Source of the DNA: Peredibacter sp045999315
Lineage (GTDB): Bacteria > Bdellovibrionota > Bacteriovoracia > Bacteriovoracales > Bacteriovoracaceae
Length of the DNA: 64,000 nucleotides
Assembly (NCBI RefSeq): GCF_045999315.1
Contig: NZ_CP174607.1
Coordinates: 3,534,001-3,598,000 of the forward strand
Direction of reading: 5' to 3'
Both the position numbers and the translations under genes were made by a program. Shown here piece by piece: positions 16,478 through 25,040 of this stretch; the stretch's first letter is position 1, and the number at the start of each line of letters is the position of its first letter. The notes beneath the pieces were generated by a model that did no database searches, was not told the DNA's origin, and worked only from the letters and a program-made list of their open reading frames with translations.

Positions 16478-18454
16478 ATGCTAAAGTTCATTCGTCAGAT
16501 AAAAAGTGCTCTCTCTAGTGACCTCACCCCCTCGGATCTTGCCACTCACCTGAGTGAGCTTGACCCTAAGTATTCTTTTAAAGAAAGAATGGTGGCCCTG
16601 GCCCTTATCATGGATTGGATCCGTCTACCGGTGAAGTCTCCTCCCGCAGAAGGCGTTCCTGCATTTGTTCATTCTCGTGATCTTCGTTTTAAATTTCTTT
16701 TCCAGTTTTTGGAACGTCACCCTGAAGAGGCCAAGCATCTGGCGGCGACTCTGCAAGAAATTATTGTTCCTGGAGGAGCGGTTGGACTCTATTGTCTGAT
16801 TGGAATCTCAGAGAAGCCGGGATTTTTTGTGGAACTGACCAACCGCCTGGTTCAAAAATCTCTGCCGGACACTTTTACTGAAAAAGATATTTCTGAGACC
16901 TTCAAAAACTTATTCGCAACGGAAGAAGACGCGATCTGGATTGAAACATCTTTCAAAAATATTCTACCTTTGTTTGAAGAATTTGCCTCTCAGAACTCCA
17001 TTAGCTTTGATGCTCTAAAAAATGATCGCGTTGAGGCCATGATAATTTTAGGTGCCCAAATTGCTTCTCTTGGAACCAGTCAGGACATTCGCCGGCGTTT
17101 GGACAAAAAGCGTTTTATTGATTCGAGTTTTTTGCGTTTGAACCGCGCCATCAATAAAGAACAAAGAGATGATGAACTGATCCTAAAAGAAATTTCAGCG
17201 TCTCGAATTGATCTTCAAACCATTCGCCAAAACATTGAGGCCACTGGTGTTTCGGTGGATCTCATTTTTAAACTGGAAAAAATTGATTCCATCCTCGATC
17301 GAATCGAGATGCTGATCTATCTGAGTCAAGAGTCAGGTCCGGCCATGAATGGCCAATTTGTAGGTCGCCTGATCCGTGATGAATTAAAAAGTCGCAGTGT
17401 GAATGACTATATCAGAGAGAACATTCACCTCTTGACGAGAAAGATCGTGGAACGCGCCGGTGAGAAGGGTGATCACTACATTGCAAATACAAGTGACGAA
17501 AAGAAATCGCTCTTCTATGCGGCGGCCCTCGCGGGAATTCTTACGACCTTCACAGCGGTCGTAAAATTTTATATTGGGGCCTTTCATCTTCCTCTTTTCT
17601 TTGAGGGCTTCTTTTTCTTCATCAATTATGCTTTTGGCTTCCTGGCCATGCAGAAATGGCATCTGGCCCTTTCAAGTAAACAACCGGCCTACACGGCCTC
17701 GGCCCTCTCTCGAAAGTTTGAGGCCTTTAAACAGACCAAGGAACTGGATGAAGTGACTTCTGAAGTGAAGAAGATCATTAATTCCCAGATGATTACCACC
17801 TTCGGCAACCTCCTGCTGGTCATTCCCGTGACGATTGCTGTGGACTGGGGATGGTACTATGCCTTCGGCCACCACATCATGTCGGCCGAATATGCGGCCT
17901 CGACCATTGATAAGCACAATATCTTTACAAGTCTTACCGTTCCGTTTGCGATTCTTACAGGAGTCCTGCTCTGGCTCTCAAGTGTGGTCGCGGGCTGGGT
18001 AGAAAACTGGCTCGTGTTTAGAGAAATCCCTGAGGCGATTAGAGTAAACTCTCTTTTAAAAACCGCCCTGGGTAAGAATCAGGTCAATGCCATGGCCGAT
18101 CACTTTGCGGCCACCATGGGTGGTATCGCTGGAAATGTTTCAATCGCTTTTTTCCTCGCCACACCAATTATCATTGGAAAATTTACTGCCATCCCACTCG
18201 ACATCAGACACGTAACTCTTGCCACGGGAACCATGACCCTCGCCTTAAACAGCCTGGAATGGGACTTCTTCAAAGACTGGCCAACCATGCTCAATATGGT
18301 TTTAAGTGTGATCGTCATTGGTTTCTTTAATTTCGGAATAAGTTTCTATTGCTCAATCCGTATGGCGGCCATGGCGAGAAATGTTGAATCGAGATATCTC
18401 AAGATTATTTTCAAATATTCTTTTCGAAAGAGACCTAAGTTAACGGCAGAATAA
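16478..18454 (+). CDS. Gcr-family ('site-specific recombinase') membrane protein
   Basis: 658 residues. It resembles the PF10136 family annotated as site-specific recombinase (Gcr): a helical N-terminal half with VPGGAVGLYCLIG and SEKPGFFVELTNRL, then five or so membrane helices in the second half (about 345-395, 435-460, 485-515, 550-575 and 608-640) and a basic C-terminus. No tyrosine- or serine-recombinase catalytic set is visible, and a multi-span membrane protein is a poor fit for a recombinase, so the family name is probably misleading. It follows P450 by 15 bp. The stop region overlaps the convergent kinase gene by 20 bp. Confidence 0.7.
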   Translation: MLKFIRQIKSALSSDLTPSDLATHLSELDPKYSFKERMVALALIMDWIRLPVKSPPAEGVPAFVHSRDLRFKFLFQFLERHPEEAKHLAATLQEIIVPGGAVGLYCLIGISEKPGFFVELTNRLVQKSLPDTFTEKDISETFKNLFATEEDAIWIETSFKNILPLFEEFASQNSISFDALKNDRVEAMIILGAQIASLGTSQDIRRRLDKKRFIDSSFLRLNRAINKEQRDDELILKEISASRIDLQTIRQNIEATGVSVDLIFKLEKIDSILDRIEMLIYLSQESGPAMNGQFVGRLIRDELKSRSVNDYIRENIHLLTRKIVERAGEKGDHYIANTSDEKKSLFYAAALAGILTTFTAVVKFYIGAFHLPLFFEGFFFFINYAFGFLAMQKWHLALSSKQPAYTASALSRKFEAFKQTKELDEVTSEVKKIINSQMITTFGNLLLVIPVTIAVDWGWYYAFGHHIMSAEYAASTIDKHNIFTSLTVPFAILTGVLLWLSSVVAGWVENWLVFREIPEAIRVNSLLKTALGKNQVNAMADHFAATMGGIAGNVSIAFFLATPIIIGKFTAIPLDIRHVTLATGTMTLALNSLEWDFFKDWPTMLNMVLSVIVIGFFNFGISFYCSIRMAAMARNVESRYLKIIFKYSFRKRPKLTAE

Positions 18455-20381
18455 CAGTGAAGGTAGTGCCCTTGCCCACCTCACTGCTCACATGGATGGA
18501 ACCATTGTGGGCAAGAACAATTTGTCTGGTGATGTAGAGACCCAAACCTAGACCACTCACCTCGTGATAAGCAATCGCACGCTCGAACTGTTCAAAAATT
18601 CTTTCCGCATCTTTCGATGCAATTCCACGTCCCTGGTCAATCACCATCAGCTTGGCGCGATTCCCTTCTGCAATCAGACGGACTGAAATAGGTTTGTTAT
18701 TTCCGTATTTCATGGCATTGGTCAGAAGATTGGTGAACACTTGCTCGAGTCTAAAGCGGTCCCAATTACCGTAGAGTTCCGGTGGAGAATCAAGACTTAT
18801 ATCGGCCCCCGCCTCATGGAGCTGAGGAGAAAAGCGAGTTAGCACTTCATTAAGCATCAGCGTGAGGTTGAACTTCTCTGGCCTTAAATTGAATTTACCC
18901 GTTCTTAAACGTGAAACATCCAACATGTCATCCACAAGTCTCACCAGGTGATTAAGCTGATTCTCATCATCACGGGTCATATTATGAATTTTCTCTGGAG
19001 TAAAACGAGCAAATTCACCTTTATCAATATAACGCTTTCTGAGTTGGAACTGGAGCTTCAGTGACGTCAATGGCGTTTTCAATTCATGAGAAGCAACTGA
19101 TAAAAACTCGTCTCGAATATTTACCGCTTTCTGCAGTTCTTCGCGTGCATGCTTCAGATCGTGAATGTCTGTGGCCGTACCAAACCATTGCAAAACCTTT
19201 CCATTTAAATCTGTAAGAGGAACACATCGCTCAAGATACCAGCGGTAATTTCCTTTCCTATCTTTTAAACGATATTCACCGGTATAAGTTCGATGTTCAT
19301 TCAGCGCCTCACGACAATTATGCATCACCATGGGCTTATCATCTGGATGAATATAATCTGTAAATTTAATAGATTTTGGATCCTGAGGAGTCATGCCGAT
19401 GAAGGTCCACCAGCGGGCATTGTAAAACTGGCACTCACCATTGGCGTCCAGAACAAAAACGATCTGAGGCATGGAATTCGCAAGCCTCTTCATTTTCGTT
19501 TCACCTTCTTCGGCGTGAATACGTTCATGGATTTGGTGGCGAAGACTCGCAATCATTTCATTGATGGAAGTTGCAAGTCGCCCTAACTCATCATTAGATT
19601 GAACTTCAACACTCTCATTAAAATTTCCTTTTCCCACCTCAGTTGTTACAAAGTTAAACTGCTTCAACGCACGGGTAAGAACACGGCTGAATGAGAATGT
19701 CAGCAGGACAACAGAACCTTGAATTAAAATCACTGAAGAAACCAGAAGCCACAACAGGACCTTCTCTAACCAGCGCGAGGCCGCTCCAATTTTTTTAGAA
19801 AAATCAGTCTCAACCGCTGTGAAACTGTCATTCAAGTCAGAAATTCTCTGAAGGATGACATTGAATTCTTGCTGAGTATAAACTTCGTTGTTGTGATACT
19901 TTTGATAAATTTCTTTTCCGAGTTGTTCCATCTCGGCGATGTAAATATCACCTTTTCGCCAGGCCTCGACCGCTGCGACCAGATGCTTTTCCTGGTGAAA
20001 GCGTCTGAAAAATTTGATCACTTCAGGAATATCATCCGGGTGCACCTTACCACGCAAAAGTCCTTCGGTGGCCCCTGCAATATCCAGCTGTGGTTTTTCC
20101 ATCGCCAGCCTTGCGTGCTGATCACCGAGAGGGACATCAATCCTTTCAAGAAAAATGCGATAGTACTTTAAATCTTTGGTAATGAGATAATTCTGAAGTG
20201 CAGAGAGAGAATCTTTCTGACCTTTGGACCAATCACTTTCACCGGCCACGAAAGCACGAACGGCCGTCATGGTTTTCAAAGAGAAAACCAGCATGATTAC
20301 CACAACGGCAATCATTAACCCCATGAAGCCAATGACTCCAAAAAGTTTCTTAGATACTGAAAGATTCTTCCACCATTTCAT
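18435..20381 (-). CDS. membrane sensor histidine kinase (HAMP-PAS-HisKA)
   Basis: 648 residues. A membrane helix at about 13-36 is followed by a periplasmic helical sensor of about 165 residues (CHASE3-like length), a second helix at about 205-230, HAMP at about 232-290 and PAS at about 295-410 (SMPQIVFVLDANGE). HisKA then has H432 (SVASHELKTPLTSL), and HATPase_c has N551 in TNLLTNAMKYG, DQGRGI and GLGLGLYI. No response regulator is adjacent, so it is an orphan kinase. The nCCGATAA element close to its start (20391-20398, minus strand) leaves only a very short leader. It is convergent with the Gcr-family gene. Confidence 0.93.
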   Translation of the reverse strand: MKWWKNLSVSKKLFGVIGFMGLMIAVVVIMLVFSLKTMTAVRAFVAGESDWSKGQKDSLSALQNYLITKDLKYYRIFLERIDVPLGDQHARLAMEKPQLDIAGATEGLLRGKVHPDDIPEVIKFFRRFHQEKHLVAAVEAWRKGDIYIAEMEQLGKEIYQKYHNNEVYTQQEFNVILQRISDLNDSFTAVETDFSKKIGAASRWLEKVLLWLLVSSVILIQGSVVLLTFSFSRVLTRALKQFNFVTTEVGKGNFNESVEVQSNDELGRLATSINEMIASLRHQIHERIHAEEGETKMKRLANSMPQIVFVLDANGECQFYNARWWTFIGMTPQDPKSIKFTDYIHPDDKPMVMHNCREALNEHRTYTGEYRLKDRKGNYRWYLERCVPLTDLNGKVLQWFGTATDIHDLKHAREELQKAVNIRDEFLSVASHELKTPLTSLKLQFQLRKRYIDKGEFARFTPEKIHNMTRDDENQLNHLVRLVDDMLDVSRLRTGKFNLRPEKFNLTLMLNEVLTRFSPQLHEAGADISLDSPPELYGNWDRFRLEQVFTNLLTNAMKYGNNKPISVRLIAEGNRAKLMVIDQGRGIASKDAERIFEQFERAIAYHEVSGLGLGLYITRQIVLAHNGSIHVSSEVGKGTTFTVILPLT

Positions 20382-20533
20382 TTATATTAGCTTATCGGTT
20401 TCAGAGCTAAATACATGAAAATTCTCAGTGTGAATATACACTTTCATCTAGCCTTAAGAATAAGAAATCTTAAATTGTAAATTCCACCTTACACACTAGA
20501 GGAAATGGTGAAATTTCGTCTTTAGGTCATTTT

Positions 20534-21187
20534 CTAATGGCAACCTGTTTGCCTCTCCACTCTGAGTTCCATGTAGATCTCATAGTAGCGGTAGGAAGCT
20601 GGCTCGTTTGGACCTGGTTTATGGTCTGGTTTTAGAGTGAGGCAACCAGTTTTTAAGAGTAGATCCCACAGGCCAGGGGTCTGGTCCAACTTCGCTCGGA
20701 GCGCTCTTTTTATGAGGTCATAGTGATAGGCAGAACCTTCTGCATGATCAACATAATCAAAGAAATGCTCCCCCCAATTCACGTCTTTTAGCCTGTACTG
20801 AGAGTAAATTTTATTGGCCAGATTTCCGGCCTTTTTGGCATCAGTCCCGACCATGTTCTCAACTGCTTTACGGGTAAAGGGCCAGTCCTTAATCTCATGG
20901 CGAGAATCTTGAGGAATTGTCGGGTCCGGATACTTAATCGACTGCCAAAGACCTTCCACCGAAGCAAAATATTTACCATCGAGGACAAAAGGAGTGGCAC
21001 CAAAATTTGAGAAGATTCCCAATTCTGTTCTTTTAGAAAGAATGACTTCACCTGGTTTAGCATCTTGGGGAAGAATCTCCCAGCTAGCGGCCTCTTCACG
21101 AGGAATTTCAATCCACCATTCACGAGGATAGCTCTCGGCAAGAGTTATGAAAGGAACTAAAAGGGTGATGAGAAGAAGTGCTTTCAT
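20534..21187 (-). CDS. exported NADAR/YbiA-fold protein
   Basis: 217 residues. A Sec signal peptide (cleavage near TLA-ESY) precedes a domain resembling YbiA/NADAR: LGIFSNFGATPFVLDGKYF, the SVEGLWQSIKYPD segment matching the family's 'TVEHYFQAQKF' region, and a helical C-terminus. NADAR enzymes are intracellular N-glycosidases acting on ADP-ribose-type or riboflavin-precursor substrates. An exported version is unexpected and suggests an extracellular or prey-compartment substrate, which is an inference. Two cysteines near the C-terminus (GCLT and TGCH) may form a disulfide. I see domain similarity by eye only. Confidence 0.65.
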   Translation of the reverse strand: MKALLLITLLVPFITLAESYPREWWIEIPREEAASWEILPQDAKPGEVILSKRTELGIFSNFGATPFVLDGKYFASVEGLWQSIKYPDPTIPQDSRHEIKDWPFTRKAVENMVGTDAKKAGNLANKIYSQYRLKDVNWGEHFFDYVDHAEGSAYHYDLIKRALRAKLDQTPGLWDLLLKTGCLTLKPDHKPGPNEPASYRYYEIYMELRVERQTGCH

Positions 21188-21320
21188 GAATCGAACTTAG
21201 CACTCAGAGACTTATTTAGACAACTAGACGCCGGCTCTTTCGTATCCTGCGACCGCCATGTCGAGTGCGACCCCAGATACCGGTCTCGTTCGCTGACGCT
21301 CACTTCCTGACCATAATAAG
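21188..21320. other. GC-rich non-coding patch
   Basis: The stretch from about 21225 to 21305 is clearly richer in GC and CpG than its AT-rich neighbours and shows short complementary pieces (GACC/GGTC and CGAG/CTCG). No ORF with a start and ribosome site, tRNA cloverleaf or terminator fits it. It could be a degenerate repeat or a structured RNA. I cannot assign a function. Confidence 0.3.
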
Positions 21321-21343
21321 AAACCCCGCCAGAAGCGGGGTTT
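21321..21343 (-). terminator. intrinsic terminator of the HU gene
   Basis: AAACCCCGC, loop CAGAA and GCGGGGTTT make a perfect 9-bp GC-rich stem 10 bp past the stop at 21353. On the minus strand it runs into a T-rich tail (TTTCTTATTA). Confidence 0.85.
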
Positions 21344-21352
21344 TATGAGCGA

Positions 21353-21658
21353 TTAAGCTTCGCGAATTACGTACTTATCTTTACCTTCGTCCACCATCTC
21401 TTTAAGTTCTTTACCAACTTTAAAGAATGGAACTTTCTTTGGAGAAACCTTCACCACTTTACCAGTCTTCGGGTTACGTCCTTCATAAGCTTTATAATTA
21501 CGATTTGCGAATGAACCGAAACCTCTGATTTCAATTCTTTCATCGTCGAAGAGTGCCTGAATCATGCTATCAAAGCAGATGTTCACAATCTTCTCTGCTT
21601 GATGATGAGGAAGGTTTGCTTGTTTTTCAATCACGGCAATCAAATCAGCTTTAGTCAT
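21353..21658 (-). CDS. HU/IHF-family DNA-binding protein
   Basis: 101 residues. It has the HU fold: an N-terminal helical dimerisation half (TKADLIAVIEKQANLPHHQAEKIVN), the signature GFGSFANRNYKAYEGRNPKTGK (beta arm with the intercalating proline region) and a KVPFFKVGKELKEMV C-terminal helix, plus a short basic tail. It bends and compacts DNA as a dimer. Sequence alone does not separate HU from IHF-beta here. A good AGGAG lies before the ATG, a FliA-like promoter motif about 45 bp upstream, and a strong terminator follows. Confidence 0.93.
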   Translation of the reverse strand: MTKADLIAVIEKQANLPHHQAEKIVNICFDSMIQALFDDERIEIRGFGSFANRNYKAYEGRNPKTGKVVKVSPKKVPFFKVGKELKEMVDEGKDKYVIREA

Positions 21659-21704
21659 TGTCCACTCCTGTTACGGGACTACATTGTTGTATGATTTTGA
21701 GAGC

Positions 21705-21731
21705 TTATCGGTCATCCGAAAAATTAATTTA
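21705..21731 (-). promoter_or_regulatory. FliA (sigma-28)-like promoter motif before HU
   Basis: On the minus strand the order is TAAATTAA (21731-21724), exactly 11 bp, then ACCGATAA (21712-21705). The E. coli FliA consensus is TAAAGTTT-N11-GCCGATAA. A start site about 7 bp further would give a leader of about 40 nt. Confidence 0.5.
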
Positions 21732-21856
21732 GTATCCGCCTCAAAGTCTAGGCGGTTTTCTACTAAATAAGATCCCCTCATCTTCCCTAAGTATAAGAAA
21801 TTATTGCACAGTGTGCAATAAACTCAAGTGGATTTTCGGTTGAGCGTAGAATTGTT

Positions 21857-21883
21857 TAAGGAATCCCAAATTAGACTCGATAA
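21857..21883 (+). promoter_or_regulatory. FliA (sigma-28)-like promoter motif before a lipoprotein gene
   Basis: TAAGGAAT (21857-21864), 11 bp, CTCGATAA (21876-21883), 20 bp before the ATG at 21904. The -35 block is identical to that before the giant lipoprotein at 31936, with the same spacing. Confidence 0.55.
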
Positions 21884-21903
21884 GTCGTTGAGGAATAAGG
21901 ACT

Positions 21904-23472
21904 ATGGACTCGCGATTTAACAATTTTCTACGAATGTTTATCATGATTACGCTCAGTGTAATGATGGTGGCCTGTCAGGATACAATTCCTAAGCGATCCC
22001 TTATTACCTCTGGTTCTTCTACTGACGATCCCACTTGTACAGAAAATGATGAAGAAGTGACGGAAGACCTTCCTAAATGTGAAGATGACACTCCTACTCG
22101 TCCGACTGGTGCTATTTTCTTCAAGTCTGATTTCTGTGCCTGTAAAGATTCAAAACCTGTGAGCTATGGTAACTGCTCATCTTTTTGTTCAGGCAAGAAC
22201 ACCAGTGGTGCAGAAACTCTATTTGCGAACTTCACAGTGACTGAGGACATTTCTTTAAGTGGACTTGGTAACGTTTATGCCTGGTGTACGACTCCGTTCT
22301 CAACCGATACCACAAACCCAGAGTGTAAATTAGAAGCAAAAGATGATCAGGGTAACATCACCTATATTCAAGTGAACAATCTTCTTAATTCGAACTCGAT
22401 TACCGCCAATATTCAGGACGACCTTGCCTATGACAAGACTTACGTACTGACTCTGGTTGAGATGAGTTCAAAAGCAAGATCAAACTCAATTCAGATGGTG
22501 AAGTTCTCGACTGATATTACTTCACCGACGCTTGGCCCTTTAAAGAACGCTCCTATTTCTCAGTACACTTGTCTTGTGCGTGAGTTTTCAACCGACGATT
22601 CGACTGGTGATATCTATTATGATCAGGCCTATCGTATGCACTTCTATTTCATTCCTCGAGTACCACCGAATCCAATTCCGGCCGGTAACTCGAATTTGAT
22701 CTGCCACGATATCTTTAATCCTCTTTATGGAGCGGTAGATAGCGAACTCTATCCTCGATTTGAAACTATCCCAGGTGTGTTTAACCTTTGGGACACGACT
22801 GATCCGCGCTTCTATGACAACAACGGTTCAGGCGGAATCGACGTTAACGAACTCATTATTCAAAAAACAAAAAACTTTGGTGGAACCATCCCAACTGGAA
22901 CGAACTTCTTTGCGAAGTTTTTCTGGCCAGGGGCCCCTACTCTTTCTGAGGACGCCGGTAACACCAATACGACTCAACCTCTGGGTTATTACATGGCCCC
23001 TTGGATTGATCAGTCGACTTATAAGTCTTACTGCTTGAATTCAACTCACTACAATAGCTCTAACCCGCTCTTTAAAGCGATGAGAGACATTATTGAAGTG
23101 GACACTGAGGGTCTTTATATCGGTGAAAAAGCGGCCGAAACTGTGACTGACAGTAACGGTAACACGACAACCGGATTCAAAGACTACATCCTGATCCGCG
23201 AAACAGATTTAAAACAAGTCTGGTTCTATCTGAAAAACAATGTTCCTACCGCTCCTACTGACGATAACGTTGGTAACAATGCTGTCTTCTTCTACTACCC
23301 ACTTAACAAGGCCTCACCGTTTGTTAAGACTTCTACTCAGAGAATCTTCCGAGTCAGAGGTGCTAGTGAACTAGGAAACAGCAACGTGACCGAGGGTGGT
23401 TCAACTTCAAGTGGTAGCACCACTTCATATCCTCCACACGACCGTAAAATTGGATGTGTTCCTAAGTTCTAA
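21904..23472 (+). CDS. large Cys-rich lipoprotein
   Basis: 522 residues. A signal peptide ends in the lipobox VMMVAC, so C24 is predicted to be lipidated and the protein held on a membrane, probably the outer one. The start of the mature chain is Thr/Glu/Cys-rich (TDDPTCTENDEEVTEDLPKC, then FCACKDSKP and CSSFCSG), suggesting several disulfides. An Ig-like or beta-rich region (about 105-185) follows; the rest is unrecognised. It is monocistronic and its stop overlaps the convergent gene at 23469 by 4 bp. The upstream FliA-like motif and AGGAATAAGG suggest expression with motility genes. Confidence 0.8.
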   Translation: MDSRFNNFLRMFIMITLSVMMVACQDTIPKRSLITSGSSTDDPTCTENDEEVTEDLPKCEDDTPTRPTGAIFFKSDFCACKDSKPVSYGNCSSFCSGKNTSGAETLFANFTVTEDISLSGLGNVYAWCTTPFSTDTTNPECKLEAKDDQGNITYIQVNNLLNSNSITANIQDDLAYDKTYVLTLVEMSSKARSNSIQMVKFSTDITSPTLGPLKNAPISQYTCLVREFSTDDSTGDIYYDQAYRMHFYFIPRVPPNPIPAGNSNLICHDIFNPLYGAVDSELYPRFETIPGVFNLWDTTDPRFYDNNGSGGIDVNELIIQKTKNFGGTIPTGTNFFAKFFWPGAPTLSEDAGNTNTTQPLGYYMAPWIDQSTYKSYCLNSTHYNSSNPLFKAMRDIIEVDTEGLYIGEKAAETVTDSNGNTTTGFKDYILIRETDLKQVWFYLKNNVPTAPTDDNVGNNAVFFYYPLNKASPFVKTSTQRIFRVRGASELGNSNVTEGGSTSSGSTTSYPPHDRKIGCVPKF

Positions 23473-24125
23473 ATGAAGTTATTGATGATTCTTAGAAGCG
23501 GATCTAGTTCGTCATTAAAAGTTTGGTAAAACACCGTCAGGCACACGCATGCAACCACAAGGTTGATGGCCAAACTCGCCGCGATCCCTTTCCAACCAAT
23601 CCACTCCACTGGAACAAAGAGGCGTTTAAAAAGGTAACCCAGGATGACAATACCGATCCAAAGGTAGAAGTAGTACTTGAGGTCTTCCTTACGAAGGAAA
23701 ATCCCCATAAGGGCCGGAAGCGCCTCTTTATCCATTAAGACGTCAGTCAGGAAGTCCAGTGCCTTGGGACTCTCCAAAAGAAACGGCCCAAAGACATTGT
23801 CCTTGGATTTCTCCAGAATCAAGGTCTTCACCTGCTCCCTTGGCATCTGACGAACAGGACTTTCAACTAGAAGCCTGCGCACGATCCTCACTACTTTTTC
23901 ATCTAATAATGAAGCAGCTGTAATGTTCTCGTGACCCAATTTTTTGAGTTCTTCGATGGCATTGTATGTGGAGCTTTGAAGATTTTGTCGGGACTCATCC
24001 AGCTTGACCGCCATTTCTGTTTGTCTACGGCGCTGTTCTTCGAGATCCCGGAGGTGCTTATCTTCATCTTCCTGGCCGAGGCCAGGAAGTGAAAATAAGA
24101 AGAAAATTAAGAGGAGAAATTTCAC
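23469..24125 (-). CDS. membrane protein of unknown function downstream of secF
   Basis: 218 residues. A signal peptide or N-terminal helix (to about residue 17) is followed by a charged coiled coil (DKHLRDLEEQRRRQTEMAVKLDESRQ), a helical domain of about 90 residues, and two membrane helices near 150-168 and 180-203. No known family. The start overlaps the secF stop by 4 bp (ATGA), so it is translationally coupled to secDF. It may be a Sec accessory or merely cotranscribed; there is no direct evidence. Confidence 0.7.
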   Translation of the reverse strand: MKFLLLIFFLFSLPGLGQEDEDKHLRDLEEQRRRQTEMAVKLDESRQNLQSSTYNAIEELKKLGHENITAASLLDEKVVRIVRRLLVESPVRQMPREQVKTLILEKSKDNVFGPFLLESPKALDFLTDVLMDKEALPALMGIFLRKEDLKYYFYLWIGIVILGYLFKRLFVPVEWIGWKGIAASLAINLVVACVCLTVFYQTFNDELDPLLRIINNFI

Positions 24126-25024
24126 GCTGCTTTTTTAGCAACAAACTTTTCGTAGATAACAGTCATCGGAATGGCGATGAAGATGGTCGAGTAAACACCA
24201 AGGATTACCCCGATAGTCATAGCAAAGAAGAAGTCGTGGATTACAGAACCGCCAAGGAACAACATCACAAGCGATACACCTAATACGGTCATTGATGTGA
24301 TGATGGTACGAGACATTGTTTCGTTAAGAGCACGGTTTACGATTTCTGCAGTCGAAAGGTTCGGATGGGCCACTTCAATCTCACGAACACGGTCATAAAT
24401 TACCACCGTATCGTTCACTGAGTAACCAATGATCGCTAGAAGGGCCGCGATGATCTGAAGTGAGAACTCTTTTTGAGTCAGGATGAAAGCACCAATGATG
24501 ATGGTCACGTCATGAATCAAAGCAGCGATCGCACCTGGAGCAAATTTATAATCGAAACGAAGAGCAAGGTAGATCATGATCGCCAGGATCGCCCAAGCAA
24601 GAGCTTTAAACGCTGACGTTCTTAGTTCTGCACCGGCCTTTGGACCTACGATATCGTTCTTTAGGATCTCGTATGAACCAGCGCCATACTTCTCATCAAG
24701 AACACTGCTCACCTGAGCTGAAACAGCGTTAAGGTCGCCTTTATCAGTTTCAAGCTTTAGAAGGAATTCGTTTTGGCTTTCGTCACCGATACTTTGAAGC
24801 TGAGACAATGCAACTTTCTTCTCGTTCATCAGATCGCGAAGCTCAGAAAGAGCGACCTTCTGCTTAAACTTTACCTGCACCTCTACCCCACCACGGAAAT
24901 CTACACCGTAGTTAATTCCCTTTGTGAAATACATCACAACAGTTCCGATAATTAAGAGAAGAGAGCAAAAGGCCGCGGCCTTAAACATTCCTACGTAATC
25001 AACATATTTTTTTGTAGTACTCAT
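24122..25024 (-). CDS. secF: protein translocase subunit SecF
   Basis: 300 residues with six membrane helices. Family motifs include GVDFRGGVEVQVKF after the first helix, LRFDYKFAPGAIAALIHDV, and GYSVNDTVVIYDRVRE in the transporter core. SecF pairs with SecD and uses the proton gradient to pull secreted chains into the periplasm. The start lies 16 bp after the secD stop. It is usual in length and order. Confidence 0.97.
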   Translation of the reverse strand: MSTTKKYVDYVGMFKAAAFCSLLLIIGTVVMYFTKGINYGVDFRGGVEVQVKFKQKVALSELRDLMNEKKVALSQLQSIGDESQNEFLLKLETDKGDLNAVSAQVSSVLDEKYGAGSYEILKNDIVGPKAGAELRTSAFKALAWAILAIMIYLALRFDYKFAPGAIAALIHDVTIIIGAFILTQKEFSLQIIAALLAIIGYSVNDTVVIYDRVREIEVAHPNLSTAEIVNRALNETMSRTIITSMTVLGVSLVMLFLGGSVIHDFFFAMTIGVILGVYSTIFIAIPMTVIYEKFVAKKAA

Positions 25025-25040
25025 TTGATTAATCCTTCAA

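Noticed and set aside
16478..18454. True site-specific recombinase and mobile element
   Set aside because: No recombinase catalytic residues, several membrane helices, and no attachment sites or other mobile genes around it.
20391..20425. FliA-like promoter for the kinase at 18435-20381
   Set aside because: ACCGATAA is present on the minus strand, but the -35 block 11 bp upstream (TCATGTAT) is a poor match and the leader would be only a few bases; not counted with the four stronger sites.
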